A stretch of DNA of 64,000 nt. It comes from Corynebacterium comes. Lineage in GTDB: Bacteria; Actinomycetota; Actinomycetes; Mycobacteriales; Mycobacteriaceae. The stretch is from contig NZ_CP046453.1 of assembly GCF_009734405.1 (NCBI RefSeq), forward strand, positions 1,922,001 through 1,986,000, given 5' to 3'. Below, one piece after another: positions 16,538 to 24,137 of the stretch. The number at the start of each line of letters is the position of its first letter. The stretch's first letter is position 1. The translations under genes were made by a program, and so were the position numbers. The notes beneath the pieces are model-generated. The model was not told the origin of the DNA, ran no database searches, and was given only the letters and a program-made list of their open reading frames with translations.

Positions 16538-16801
16538 GCCAACCTCTGCCAACCAATTGCCAACCTCCTGCCAACCTCTAGAAGACGTAGCCGCAGGTCA
16601 GAGCCAGTGCCTGCCAACCTGCCAACCTCAGGCGATATGTGGCTCTACTCAGGGAAGGGGAGATTGCTTTTCTATATAGGGATAAACTCTAAAAAGGTTG
16701 GCAGGTTGGCAGAAATAGAGAAGAAACACCCTTTGACCTGTTTAAATGCCTCTGCCAACCTAACGAAATAGGTTGGCAGAAGGTTGGCAGAAGGTTGGCA
16801 G
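16538..16801. repeat. Twelve copies of GCCAACC in two orientations
   Basis: GCCAACC occurs directly at 16538, 16547, 16558, 16570, 16613, 16621 and 16754, and inverted (GGTTGGC) at about 16696, 16704, 16771, 16782 and 16793. The last inverted copies abut the stop codon of the primase gene. The 12 copies in 264 bases suggest a second protein-binding array (origin handcuffing or repressor site). Confidence 0.75.
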
Positions 16802-16802
16802 G

Positions 16803-19346
16803 TCATTCCTCGTTGAGGGTCCAGCCCCTGTACACGCGCTTATCGTTCACTCGGTCCTTGTCGTCAGCGTGCCCCTGATCCCTAAACCAACGGTTGATCT
16901 TCATGCTTAGTGCCTTCTCTGCGATCGTGAGATCTCCGGTCACATCGCGATAGGATCTCGCCATATCCTCCGTCCGTACGTAGTCGTCCGGGTCTCCGGT
17001 GCGCTCTAGCATCTGGAAGAACACCATTGACGGGTCCGCCTCCGCAATGAACCGGGCGGTTGCCTGTGCCACCAACGGCGGGTAGTCCTCCTGCTCCAGT
17101 CCTTCAGACATCGACAGGGCGAAACCTTCCAGCAGCCAATTCAGGAACCACACCTTCTCTTCCTCGTGCTCTCTCCACTCAGAATTGATGTGCGGTTGGG
17201 CCTCCTTGACGGCCTTCTTAGCCTGAGTGAACGGGATGACAGCGAGACGACGTTCAACGCCTGAGTCGTGCTCAAAAGAAAACACGCGGTTGGTCATGAA
17301 CGTAATTGTGTTGCCGTCCTGCTTCACCACGTTGTTTGAATGCAGGGCGCGACCGCTCCGGCTCTCCGTCGCTCTCTTGATGGCGGACGCGTCGATCTTC
17401 GTGCCCTCGTCCGTCTCGTTGACAAACGTCATACGGGTGGTCAGAGACTTCGTGTACTCCGGATCTGGCTTGCTCGCGCTACCCTTCTTGAACTGTTCCG
17501 GGGTGATCTGGCTCGCGTACACGTCTTCTCCCAGCACGGACATCACGCTATCTACGATGGACCCCTTGCCGGACCCTCCGGGGCCGAACCAGACGAAGAA
17601 CTTGTGAGCCTTGTTCTTACCGAACATGGAATAGCCCAGGGCCTTCTGAAGGAACTGACGGGTGTCCTCGTCGGGCTGAATCACCTTCAACAGCCGCTCA
17701 GTGTGGGTCTCCTTGGCAATGGGCGACTGCTCGCGGTACTCCAGAGACTTCAGCCCAGCACGGATGTCCAGAGTCAGAGACTTCGTGACGGCATCCTCGT
17801 ACTCTCGCGGGCGCAGCCACGACTCCAGGCCTCCGTCCGGGTTGTCGATGACGGCCTGAAGGTCAAGCACCTCGTCTCCGACTCCCAACAGGTACGGGTT
17901 AGCGTCAATCTTGCTCGCGGTGAACTTTCGGCCCATGTCCCGTACAGCGTTCGCCGTGTTCTCGAACAGCGCGACCGGACGGTTGGCCTCACACAGAGCC
18001 AGGGCCTTACTCAGCACAGCCTTCCCAGCCTTGTCCTCGTCGCTGTCGTCCTCGAACTGAATCCGGTAACGGTGGATCTCAGGCATGACGGTCTTCTCCA
18101 GGATCTCGCGCAGATCCCCGTACTGCAAGGTCTCACCCACTGCCATGTTTAGGATTGAGTCCTCACTTCCAGAGTTGCGAACGGTGACCAGTTCGGGGCA
18201 CAGCAGCGCGATCAACCGGGGGACGGCCAGCGGCGCGGGCATCCGCATGGAGCGATTGATCTTCTCGGTGAGGTCCTCGTGAGCCTTAGCGGCCTTCTGT
18301 GCACCCGTGAGCAACGTGAAGCCCGTCAGCAGCGCCGGGCTGTACTTAACCAGGAACGGGGTGGCCTTCTTGTGCTCGATGTCGCCGCGCGTCTTGTTGA
18401 CGGCTCCAAGGTAATTGCGGGCGTACTCGGTCTCCGCAGTCTCCTTGTAGTCACGCTCAGCCTCAGCAAAGAACTTCGCCTTCAACGCCTCGATAGCGGC
18501 CTTGAGGCCGGGCTGACCGTCCAGAACGGCGTAGCGCACGGCCCACCACAGAGAGTCGTTGAGGGTGTCGTGAGCGTTGCCCACCATCGCCTCCAACTTC
18601 GGCTCCAGGCCAGTAAGGAAACCAGCGGACGGGGCATCCGCCCATCCCGGCGCTACCTTGGACAGCCACTCGTCGGCCTCAGTGTTGCCGAAGTACTCGG
18701 AGGGCGCGTGACGCTTGATCAGATTTCCGCGCTGCAGGTAGTTGATCCACGCCTGAGGCAGGACCGGCAGATCCTTGACGTTGGGGATCTCGATCTCTTC
18801 GTCTCCGATGTACCAGCGGTACATCTCCCCTTCGACCTCAGAGGGCCACACTGCGCTGTAGCGGTGATTCTTCTGGATCACTTCCACGTCGGCGCACACC
18901 TTAGAGGCCCACTTCAGCCCTCGCGGGACAAGGAAGAAGTACTGCGCAGCCGGGGAGTCAACGCCACGGCGTGTCGAACGGGGAATTGCCTTGAGCGGGA
19001 GTTCCCCGAGTTCATCCATGAGTTCGACAAGGTTCTGCATTCCCTTCTTGTCTCGATACTCATCGACATCGAGAGAAATGACATCGTAGTCGCCGGTGAT
19101 GTCCATACGCAGACCGAGATTAAAGTCTCCCATTTCGCGGTCCCATGCCTCGCGGGTGACTTCTTCACTGACGGTCTCGATGTCTCCGGTGAAACCAGTT
19201 CTCGGCGGGAACTTGCTCCCGCAAGGGAGAGGGAACGGAGTTACCCAGCCTTTAAAGATGTACTGCTCAAAAGGCTTGACGCCCTGCTCAGATATGGTAT
19301 AATCATTCATAGTGACTTCTTCTCCTTCATGGTTGTTTGAGGTCAT
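16803..19346 (-). CDS. Primase-polymerase/SF3 (D5-type) helicase
   Basis: An 847-residue replication protein. The N-terminal prim-pol domain shows the substrate region PFPLPCGSKFPPRTGFTG and the metal motif DVISLDVDEY (around residue 90). The middle resembles D5-N, and the C-terminal SF3/P4-type helicase has Walker A GPGGSGKGS (around residue 587), Walker B-like TFVNETDEG, and sensor region NTITFMTNRVFSFEHDSG. It should recognise the nearby origin, unwind it and prime replication of the excised element. Start ATG 19346 has GAAGGAAG upstream; ATG 19310 with AAGGAG is an alternative. Confidence 0.92.
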   Translation of the reverse strand: MTSNNHEGEEVTMNDYTISEQGVKPFEQYIFKGWVTPFPLPCGSKFPPRTGFTGDIETVSEEVTREAWDREMGDFNLGLRMDITGDYDVISLDVDEYRDKKGMQNLVELMDELGELPLKAIPRSTRRGVDSPAAQYFFLVPRGLKWASKVCADVEVIQKNHRYSAVWPSEVEGEMYRWYIGDEEIEIPNVKDLPVLPQAWINYLQRGNLIKRHAPSEYFGNTEADEWLSKVAPGWADAPSAGFLTGLEPKLEAMVGNAHDTLNDSLWWAVRYAVLDGQPGLKAAIEALKAKFFAEAERDYKETAETEYARNYLGAVNKTRGDIEHKKATPFLVKYSPALLTGFTLLTGAQKAAKAHEDLTEKINRSMRMPAPLAVPRLIALLCPELVTVRNSGSEDSILNMAVGETLQYGDLREILEKTVMPEIHRYRIQFEDDSDEDKAGKAVLSKALALCEANRPVALFENTANAVRDMGRKFTASKIDANPYLLGVGDEVLDLQAVIDNPDGGLESWLRPREYEDAVTKSLTLDIRAGLKSLEYREQSPIAKETHTERLLKVIQPDEDTRQFLQKALGYSMFGKNKAHKFFVWFGPGGSGKGSIVDSVMSVLGEDVYASQITPEQFKKGSASKPDPEYTKSLTTRMTFVNETDEGTKIDASAIKRATESRSGRALHSNNVVKQDGNTITFMTNRVFSFEHDSGVERRLAVIPFTQAKKAVKEAQPHINSEWREHEEEKVWFLNWLLEGFALSMSEGLEQEDYPPLVAQATARFIAEADPSMVFFQMLERTGDPDDYVRTEDMARSYRDVTGDLTIAEKALSMKINRWFRDQGHADDKDRVNDKRVYRGWTLNEE

Positions 19347-19534
19347 GGTGTTCTTCCTTCTGCCTGTGGTGGGGCAATTAGTAGTTGATTAAGACCTCTG
19401 GAGTAGTGACCAGGGGTCTTTTTCGCATTCCGGGGTGGAATAGCGGTGCCTTGACTCGGTCATGAACCGCCGCCGCCTTTAGCGGAGTCAGGCTGTACTG
19501 CAATCGACTTGAGCGCCGGGGCGCTCTTTGGGGG
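19347..19534. other. Gap upstream of the primase with hairpin
   Basis: No gene is visible. A stem AGACCTCTGG/CCAGGGGTCT with one mismatch per arm lies at about 19390-19424; on the leftward strand it could act as an attenuator between the preceding small gene and the primase. Confidence 0.4.
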
Positions 19535-19969
19535 TTAGAGGATCGACCAATTAGATGGCGTATAGACGGGCTTAGGGATACGCAACATGCACCCCTCCGC
19601 CGCGTCTGCGTCCTCCAGGAACTTCAGCCAGACAGCGGTCACCGCGTCATAGGCCTCCATCGTTCTCAGCCATTCCTCGGTGCCGTTCTCCGCCTCTACA
19701 GCCTCCGGGAACTCTCGGCGCATGATCTCTTCTCCGGTAACAACATGAGAAGCAAAATCGAAAATGTCATCGCTGTACTCTTTGGCCTGAACCGGGATAT
19801 TGCGACTGAATCCAACCAGCGACTCAGCCAGCGGCTTAATGACCTCACTCCACGCGCAGCCGTAGCACTGACCGACCATGAACTTGACCGTCGTCTCTAG
19901 GGCCTGTAGTCGGTGATCTGCCTTAACCGCGCGGGTGTAGTCGGCGGTTACGTAATCCTCAAATCTCAT
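19535..19969 (-). CDS. Hypothetical protein of the satellite-like element
   Basis: A 144-residue acidic protein (MRFEDYVTADYTRAVKADHR...), mostly helical, with three Cys residues, two of them in QCYGCAW (CxxC) and one in EGCMLRI. No known family. It sits between the small early genes and the primase in the leftward transcript, so a replication accessory or phage-interference role is possible, but this is inference only. A purine-rich GGAGAAGGAA segment precedes the ATG. Confidence 0.65.
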   Translation of the reverse strand: MRFEDYVTADYTRAVKADHRLQALETTVKFMVGQCYGCAWSEVIKPLAESLVGFSRNIPVQAKEYSDDIFDFASHVVTGEEIMRREFPEAVEAENGTEEWLRTMEAYDAVTAVWLKFLEDADAAEGCMLRIPKPVYTPSNWSIL

Positions 19970-20071
19970 TGTTCTTTCCTTCTCCTTGGTGTGTAATCGG
20001 GGCCTGCGTGAGCCGTAGGCGGCTCAGCAGGGTTTAAATGGGTACTTGGTCGCTCACGGCTACTCGAAGCC

Positions 20072-20176
20072 TTACAGGGCCTCGAATTCCAATTCCAACT
20101 TGTAGCGCTTGAAGTCCAGCCATGAGTTCCAAGCGAGAAGCGCGACCACTAAAGCCAGGGCAGCAATCGAGATCAC
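20072..20176 (-). CDS. 34-residue membrane peptide
   Basis: GTG 20176 overlaps the stop of the upstream gene (GTGA). The product VISIAALALVVALLAWNSWL then DFKRYKLELEFEAL is one hydrophobic transmembrane helix followed by a charged tail. Single-pass microproteins of this kind occur in phages and satellites (holin-like, superinfection exclusion, toxins). Function unknown. Confidence 0.5.
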   Translation of the reverse strand: MISIAALALVVALLAWNSWLDFKRYKLELEFEAL

Positions 20177-20325
20177 AGTCTTTGCTCCACTCTCTCCAGG
20201 CGGGAGGCAATCTCGTTGACCTTCTCCAGGCGGTTGGCGATCTTCGCCAGGGCCTCTAACTCGAACTTCTTGACCGGGTCAAGGTTGTCCAGGACTTCGC
20301 GGGGGAGATCTGTGTGGATGTTCAC
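20173..20325 (-). CDS. 50-residue coiled-coil protein
   Basis: GTG 20325 directly follows the TAA of the HTH gene. The product (VNIHTDLPREVLDNLDPVKK, FELEALAKIANRLEKVNEIA, SRLERVEQRL) has heptad spacing of Leu/Ile/Val and is probably a coiled coil that oligomerises. Its stop overlaps the next start. Together with the 34-residue membrane peptide it resembles the two-gene small modules of phages, but no function can be assigned. Confidence 0.55.
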   Translation of the reverse strand: MNIHTDLPREVLDNLDPVKKFELEALAKIANRLEKVNEIASRLERVEQRL

Positions 20326-20511
20326 TTATGCACCCGCCTTGACGTGGCGGGCGGCGATCCACTCGTTCAGTTCGTTCTCCGGGTACTTGACGGTCTTGGC
20401 GCTGTAGCGCACGTAGGACGGCCCGGTCCCGTTAGCCCTCCACTCGTGGAGAGTGCGGGTGGTGATCCCCAGAATTTCGGCGGTCTTGGTGGTGGTGAGC
20501 ATCTCGCTCAT
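20326..20511 (-). CDS. AlpA/excisionase-type HTH protein
   Basis: A 61-residue protein starting MSEMLTTTKTAEILGITTRT at ATG 20511 (AAGGAAG site). Helix-turn-helix and wing (LHEWRANGTGPSYVRYSAKT, VKYPENELNEWI) match MerR-like excisionase/AlpA proteins. It is the first gene of the replication operon, so it is a good candidate for an activator of that operon or the directionality factor. The leader has a CCCCC-GAAT-GGGGG hairpin (20529-20542) directly before the ribosome site, and a TATACT -10 box at 20572-20577 (minus strand). Confidence 0.75.
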   Translation of the reverse strand: MSEMLTTTKTAEILGITTRTLHEWRANGTGPSYVRYSAKTVKYPENELNEWIAARHVKAGA

Positions 20512-20763
20512 TGTGTCTTCCTTCCTTACCCCCATTCGGGGGATACGTGGTCTTGCTTGTTGACTGTCATTAGTATAACATGCCCCGGCTCAGCAAGATT
20601 CCTTGATTCTCTCGTTTCCTACTTAGGCACTGTGACGGGAAATGGTCCCCGTGTAGGTCACGCCGTTATCTCACCGTGATCTACTGTTAACCTGTCCGTT
20701 ATCGTTTCGTTATCTACTGTTCATCTGTTGTTCACTCTGAGGCCCTGTTTTGAGCAGTAGAAT

Positions 20764-20789
20764 GCCCCGACTCAGCTAAGAATCGGGGC
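20764..20789 (-). terminator. Terminator of the leftward early operon
   Basis: GCCCCGA and TCGGGGC form a perfect stem with a 12-base loop right after the stop of the 52-residue gene on the minus strand, separating the integrase-side operon from the replication operon. Confidence 0.75.
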
Positions 20790-20794
20790 GTTAC

Positions 20795-20953
20795 TTACTT
20801 CTCGTCGGTGTCCTCGTGCCCGGCGCTCCGGGCTGTGTCCGAGTTCTTGAGATACCTTGCCAGGCCGGACCCCTTGGAGAACTTCCCGCTCTTGTCCCGG
20901 TCTTTGCTCTTGTCGTCGGTCAGATACCGGCTCAGGCCTTCCGGTGCCCTCAC
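20795..20953 (-). CDS. 52-residue protein with duplicated motif
   Basis: GTG 20953 overlaps the stop of the preceding gene as GTGA. The product is very hydrophilic, with two copies of a G-L-(S/A)-R-Y-L motif (GLSRYL near the N-terminus and GLARYL after a Lys/Asp/Ser-rich linker DDKSKDRDKSGKFSKGS). The repeats may be two short peptide docking motifs. Family unknown. Confidence 0.55.
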   Translation of the reverse strand: MRAPEGLSRYLTDDKSKDRDKSGKFSKGSGLARYLKNSDTARSAGHEDTDEK

Positions 20954-21690
20954 TTGTCGATCACCAGACCTCGGGGGGCTGTGAAGGCCACCCGGTGGAT
21001 CTCTGCTCCCACCTTGGCCTCGGTGGAAACGGTCCACCCGTTGGCACGGACTCGACCGGCTACCGCCCGTGCTTCTCGGAGAGCGCCGGTAGAACATCCG
21101 CCAGAGACATCGAACACCAACGAACGGCCTTCCTCGCGGCCTTCTCCCGTCCAGAAGGTGTTACGGCTCCCGCTGGCTTGTCCTAAGGCTTCAGCCAGGC
21201 TCCGGGGCGTAGCCTTCTCAACCGGGGCGGTAGCAGTGAACGCCTCCACCCCTCGCGGGCCGTTGACCTCGCCTACGTCCCAGCCCGCAGCTCGGAGACG
21301 GGAGAGATCTTCGATCACCGGCTTATTGAAGTAGGGGTTACGGCTGGCCTCAAACCGGATTGTGCGTCCATCGTTGATTACGCTGGCGGTATCCCAGTTC
21401 GCACGCGGGGCAACAAGAAGAAACTCAGCCCGCTCAATCACGGACGCACCCGCCTTGAGAGGCTCCCTCTTCGGTGCCGGGGGCGTGATCCGCCACGCGG
21501 GGGCCACGTACTCCGTGTGCCACCCTCGATCCCGCAGACGGCGGCGGTTGTCGTTGAAGACCTCCCGGTCAGTGAAGGTTTCAGCCGCTGTCGGGTCGAT
21601 GAGAATAGCGCCGTCCTGCTCGGTGGCGGTCTCCCACACCTTCGCCGGTCTGATGCTCTGTGCCTTAGCAGTCTCGATCAGGTTGCTCAC
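20950..21690 (-). CDS. Hypothetical protein with repeated DNA-mimic or binding-like module
   Basis: A 246-residue protein starting at GTG 21690, overlapping the stop of the HTH gene (GTGA). It seems to contain three similar units of about 60-70 residues, each with a basic/Arg-rich helix followed by a glycine-tryptophan turn (RRRLRDRGWHTEYVAP, LSRLRAAGWDVGEVNG, AGRVRANGWTVSTEAK). The spaced R-x-x-GW pattern suggests an internally duplicated small alpha/beta domain. No known family; the strongest orphan gene of the element. Confidence 0.7.
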   Translation of the reverse strand: MSNLIETAKAQSIRPAKVWETATEQDGAILIDPTAAETFTDREVFNDNRRRLRDRGWHTEYVAPAWRITPPAPKREPLKAGASVIERAEFLLVAPRANWDTASVINDGRTIRFEASRNPYFNKPVIEDLSRLRAAGWDVGEVNGPRGVEAFTATAPVEKATPRSLAEALGQASGSRNTFWTGEGREEGRSLVFDVSGGCSTGALREARAVAGRVRANGWTVSTEAKVGAEIHRVAFTAPRGLVIDK

Positions 21691-21860
21691 TGGTTCTCCT
21701 CTTCGTTGAGCCATGCTTCTACGTCCTCGGTGCGGTATCTGACCAACTTTGAGTTCAACTTGATCCACTTTGGTCCTCCGCCGTCCGGTGTGCGTCGCCA
21801 CTTCGCCACGGTGGCCGGTGCGACTCCAAGGAGAGTCGCGAGTTCGCGTGTGCTGTACAT
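21687..21860 (-). CDS. 57-residue helix-turn-helix protein
   Basis: ATG 21860 after GAAGGGG. The product MYSTRELATLLGVAPATVAK then WRRTPDGGGPKWIKLNSKLV is a compact excisionase/HTH_17-type winged helix ending DVEAWLNEEENQ. The stop overlaps the start of the next gene. One of three small HTH proteins in the element; it is a candidate excisionase or early regulator. Confidence 0.7.
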   Translation of the reverse strand: MYSTRELATLLGVAPATVAKWRRTPDGGGPKWIKLNSKLVRYRTEDVEAWLNEEENQ

Positions 21861-21939
21861 ATCAATACCCCTTCATTCATCATGTGTCCCTATAACTCAT
21901 TTGATACTACCATATAAGTTTTATGGTGCGTTTGAGCGA

Positions 21940-22167
21940 TCACATGGCGACGGCGGGGATGAACTGACCTGCAGAGAGCACGTCGGATAAACGCACACGG
22001 TTAGCGCGACCGAGACGCAGCACCGGCACTTTGCCAGCGGCGATAAGGCGCTCAACCGTGCGGGTGGAGAGTTCAAAGTGGGCAGCGGCGGTCTTCACGC
22101 TCACCCACGGTTCTTCGCCATCACGGGGAATGGCGGTAGAGATGTCAATGACGTTGTTCTTGGACAT
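21940..22167 (-). CDS. Excisionase-family HTH protein
   Basis: A 75-residue protein (MSKNNVIDISTAIPRDGEEP...) with the HTH_17/excisionase pattern WVSVKTAAAHFELSTRTVER and LIAAGKVPVLRLGRANRVRL. GAAGGGTCC precedes the ATG. It lies immediately downstream of the integrase gene, separated by a stem-loop, and is the best candidate for the recombination directionality factor. Confidence 0.75.
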   Translation of the reverse strand: MSKNNVIDISTAIPRDGEEPWVSVKTAAAHFELSTRTVERLIAAGKVPVLRLGRANRVRLSDVLSAGQFIPAVAM

Positions 22168-22185
22168 GAAAAGGACCCTTCGGAT

Positions 22186-22209
22186 GGGAGAGCGCTCTTA
22201 GGCTCTCCC
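22186..22209 (-). terminator. Hairpin between integrase and excisionase genes
   Basis: GGGAGAGC and GCTCTCCC form a perfect 8-bp stem with an 8-base loop about 110 bases after the integrase stop and just upstream of the next gene. No T run on the minus strand, so it may also be a regulatory leader structure. Confidence 0.5.
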
Positions 22210-22320
22210 TGAGCTGGAAGGCATCGGGCCTTCGGAAGGGTTGTTCAGCATTATCGCATATCCGGACCGCTTTGTCTAGTTGTCCCGTCCGTCTGAGGCC
22301 GTCTGAGGGGGCTTGAGACG

Positions 22321-23532
22321 CTATTGACCGGCGCGGGTTAGTGCTTCTTCCAGAGCCTCCGCAGCACGGTTCTCGTAGCCGTCAGCCGCTCGTTGGTACT
22401 CCATGAGCTGTTCGATGGTCTCGTGGCCCATCAGCCGCCGTGCCTCTTCCAGGCTGACCGGGGCACCTCTTCCGCTCTCATGGTCCGGGGAGACTAAGCG
22501 GGTGCCGTAGAAGCGCCTGCAGTCGTGAGGGGTGATGTCCGGCCTCCCTGCCAGTTCAGCCGCTCGGTTGAAGCGGTTACGGAAGTTCGTGTCCATCATC
22601 TGTGCTCCGGTCTGCGTGGTGATGACCAGAGCCTCAGCGCCGGGAGCCATAAACTCCCGTGCGTGCTCCCGTAGCGCCTCCGAGACGCTCAGCGGGAGCA
22701 CGATGTCTCGGTTACCCGCCTCCGTCTTCGGAGTGGACAGGGAGACCATCACCTGTCGTTTCGTCACTGTGTCGGTCATCCGCTGGACGTTACGGCGGAT
22801 ACGCAGGGTGACCGGGCCGTCCTTCTTCGCCAGGCCGACAAGATCCTTCCTCCGTAGCTCCAGCAGCTCCCCCAGACGGAGGCCAGACCACAGCAGCAGC
22901 ATCACACCGACCTGCAGCCGGGGGGAGATGTTATCCGCCAGCGATTTCGCCTCCGTCAGGGAGATCAACGCCCTGTCGCGGTTCTGAGACCGGGGAACCT
23001 TACTCGCACCCCGCACCTTCACCGGGTTGTCGGAGATAACCTCCAACTCGTTGACCGCGTACTCAAAAGCTGTGTGAAGCCGCTTGTAGGCGCTGGAGTT
23101 CGTTGACTTCTGGTCAGGCCAGCAGGTGAGCACCTGTGACCACCACAGTTGAATCCGCTTCCGGTCCACCTCGACCACCGGCACGTCCGCCAGAGAGTCA
23201 AACTCACCCGGCATCGACTCCCTCAGCACGCGGGAGTTGAGCTTCTGGCGGTGGCTCTGAATCGTGGACTCCTTGAGATGCGGACTCGACAGCCAGAGGT
23301 CGATTAGCTCAGAGACGGTCACGCTCGCGGCCTTCGCCTTCTCCACCCGTTCAGCCGGAGGGGTCCAGTCTCCGTCGCGGATCAGCCCCCGCTCCTTCTC
23401 CAGCCAGGCGGCGGCGTGGCTCTCCTTCACGAACGGCTCCGGAGAGCTGTGCTTCCGTCCCGCATATTGGTACCGCGCCGACCACTTGCCTTCGCCGGTC
23501 GCTCGCACGGTGCCGAACTTCTTGGGGGCCAT
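22321..23532 (-). CDS. int: Tyrosine recombinase/integrase
   Basis: A 403-residue integrase, start ATG 23532 (MAPKKFGTVRATGEGKWSAR) chosen because this is the usual beginning of the arm-binding domain; in-frame codons extend upstream to 23601. Catalytic residues are in LLLWSGLRLGELLEL (Arg), ITPHDCRRFYGTRL (His-x-x-Arg), LMGHETIEQLMEYQ (His and Tyr). The gene is next to the 3' end of the tRNA with anticodon CAU, its attachment site. The region upstream of the start carries repeated TCTGGTCT sequences that recur near the left att site. Confidence 0.95.
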   Translation of the reverse strand: MAPKKFGTVRATGEGKWSARYQYAGRKHSSPEPFVKESHAAAWLEKERGLIRDGDWTPPAERVEKAKAASVTVSELIDLWLSSPHLKESTIQSHRQKLNSRVLRESMPGEFDSLADVPVVEVDRKRIQLWWSQVLTCWPDQKSTNSSAYKRLHTAFEYAVNELEVISDNPVKVRGASKVPRSQNRDRALISLTEAKSLADNISPRLQVGVMLLLWSGLRLGELLELRRKDLVGLAKKDGPVTLRIRRNVQRMTDTVTKRQVMVSLSTPKTEAGNRDIVLPLSVSEALREHAREFMAPGAEALVITTQTGAQMMDTNFRNRFNRAAELAGRPDITPHDCRRFYGTRLVSPDHESGRGAPVSLEEARRLMGHETIEQLMEYQRAADGYENRAAEALEEALTRAGQ

Positions 23533-23632
23533 GTCTGGTCTCGTTTCTGGTCTGGTGTGGTCTAGAAATGTCGGTTTGTGTCGGTTCCTGTCGCTGACCA
23601 AAGATTACCGAAACATGTCCTGACATGGGAAA

Positions 23633-23661
23633 CCCCCGCTCTCCGGCGTGGAGAACGGGGG
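23633..23661. terminator. Hairpin at the right boundary of the element
   Basis: CCCCCG-c-TCTCC pairs with GGAGA-a-CGGGGG, with a 5-base loop, six bases inside the right att repeat. It insulates the integrase gene from the tRNA. Confidence 0.65.
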
Positions 23662-23666
23662 CAAGT

Positions 23667-23680
23667 GTGGGGCCACCGGG
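23667..23680. repeat. att site, right copy (tRNA 3' end)
   Basis: GTGGGGCCACCGGG forms the 3' end of the tRNA and is repeated at 14571-14584 at the other end of the element. Confidence 0.8.
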
Positions 23681-23741
23681 ACTTGAACCCGGGACCTACG
23701 GATTATGAGTCCGCGGCTCTAACCAACTGAGCTATAGCCCC
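23668..23741 (-). tRNA. tRNA with anticodon CAU (Met elongator or Ile2)
   Basis: Minus-strand cloverleaf: acceptor GGGGCTA/TGGCCCC, D arm TAGCTCAGTTGGTTAGAGC, anticodon stem GCGGA/TCCGT with loop CTCATAA (anticodon CAT), T arm with loop TTCAAGT. Elongator Met and lysidine-modified Ile2 tRNAs share this loop and cannot be told apart by eye; initiator tRNA is excluded by the acceptor stem. CCA not encoded. Confidence 0.93.
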
Positions 23742-23866
23742 CTGCATGCAACCCGGTCAGTATATCGGCACCCGCTACCCGCCGCGGCAATGACCTGCCC
23801 GCAAGTCCCACTGCGCCCACCGCCGCCAGACTCCCCTACCTTCGAAATGCAATTCTAGCTGGCGAT

Positions 23867-23895
23867 TTGGCACCCCGGACAAGCTGCCTTATAGT
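23867..23895 (+). promoter_or_regulatory. Promoter of tRNA-Asn
   Basis: TTGGCA (23867-23872) and TATAGT (23890-23895) are separated by 17 bases, a near-consensus housekeeping promoter, about 52 bases before the tRNA. Confidence 0.7.
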
Positions 23896-23947
23896 TGTAA
23901 ATCGTTGCAGGGAAGCGCGAGAGCACTGACCAGCACAGCCAAGTTAA

Positions 23948-24020
23948 TCCTCCATAGCTCAGTTGGCAGAGCATTCGACTGTTAATCGAAGGGTCACTGG
24001 TTCGAGCCCAGTTGGAGGAG
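23948..24020 (+). tRNA. tRNA-Asn (anticodon GUU)
   Basis: Cloverleaf with acceptor TCCTCCA/TGGAGGA, D arm TAGCTCAGTTGGCAGAGC, anticodon stem TTCGA/TCGAA with loop CTGTTAA (anticodon GTT), and T loop TTCGAGC. Discriminator G; CCA not encoded. Confidence 0.96.
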
Positions 24021-24028
24021 CAGAAGTG

Positions 24029-24056
24029 AAAGCCACCGCCCAGGCGGTGGCTTTTT
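24029..24056 (+). terminator. Terminator of tRNA-Asn
   Basis: AAAGCCACCGCC and GGCGGTGGCTTTTT form a classic intrinsic terminator eight bases after the tRNA. Confidence 0.95.
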
Positions 24057-24137
24057 GCGTTCCCGGGTACAGCGTGGATTCCTAAGGATCGCTGCTACCG
24101 TGGCGGCACAGTCCCCGACGGAAAGTGCTGAGCTCCC

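Larger units (their letters stand above)
14571..23680. mobile_element. Complete 9.1-kb integrative element (satellite-like)
   Basis: Bounded by the 14-bp direct repeat GTGGGGCCACCGGG (14571-14584 and 23667-23680); the right copy is the 3' end of a tRNA with anticodon CAU. Contents: tyrosine integrase next to the tRNA, several small HTH proteins, a prim-pol/SF3 helicase, an HNH protein, and an origin-like block of iterons plus AT-rich sequence. All genes read leftward. There are no capsid, terminase, lysis or conjugation genes. This fits a phage satellite or a minimal replicating integrative element; cargo genes, if any, are the small unknown proteins. Confidence 0.85.

Noticed and set aside
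16253..16771. Short open frames with repeated MRPSMRPSMRPP or GRMDGRMDGRMD peptides
   Set aside because: They arise from a CATGCGCCCAT triplet repeat in the origin region, lack ribosome sites and overlap each other on both strands.
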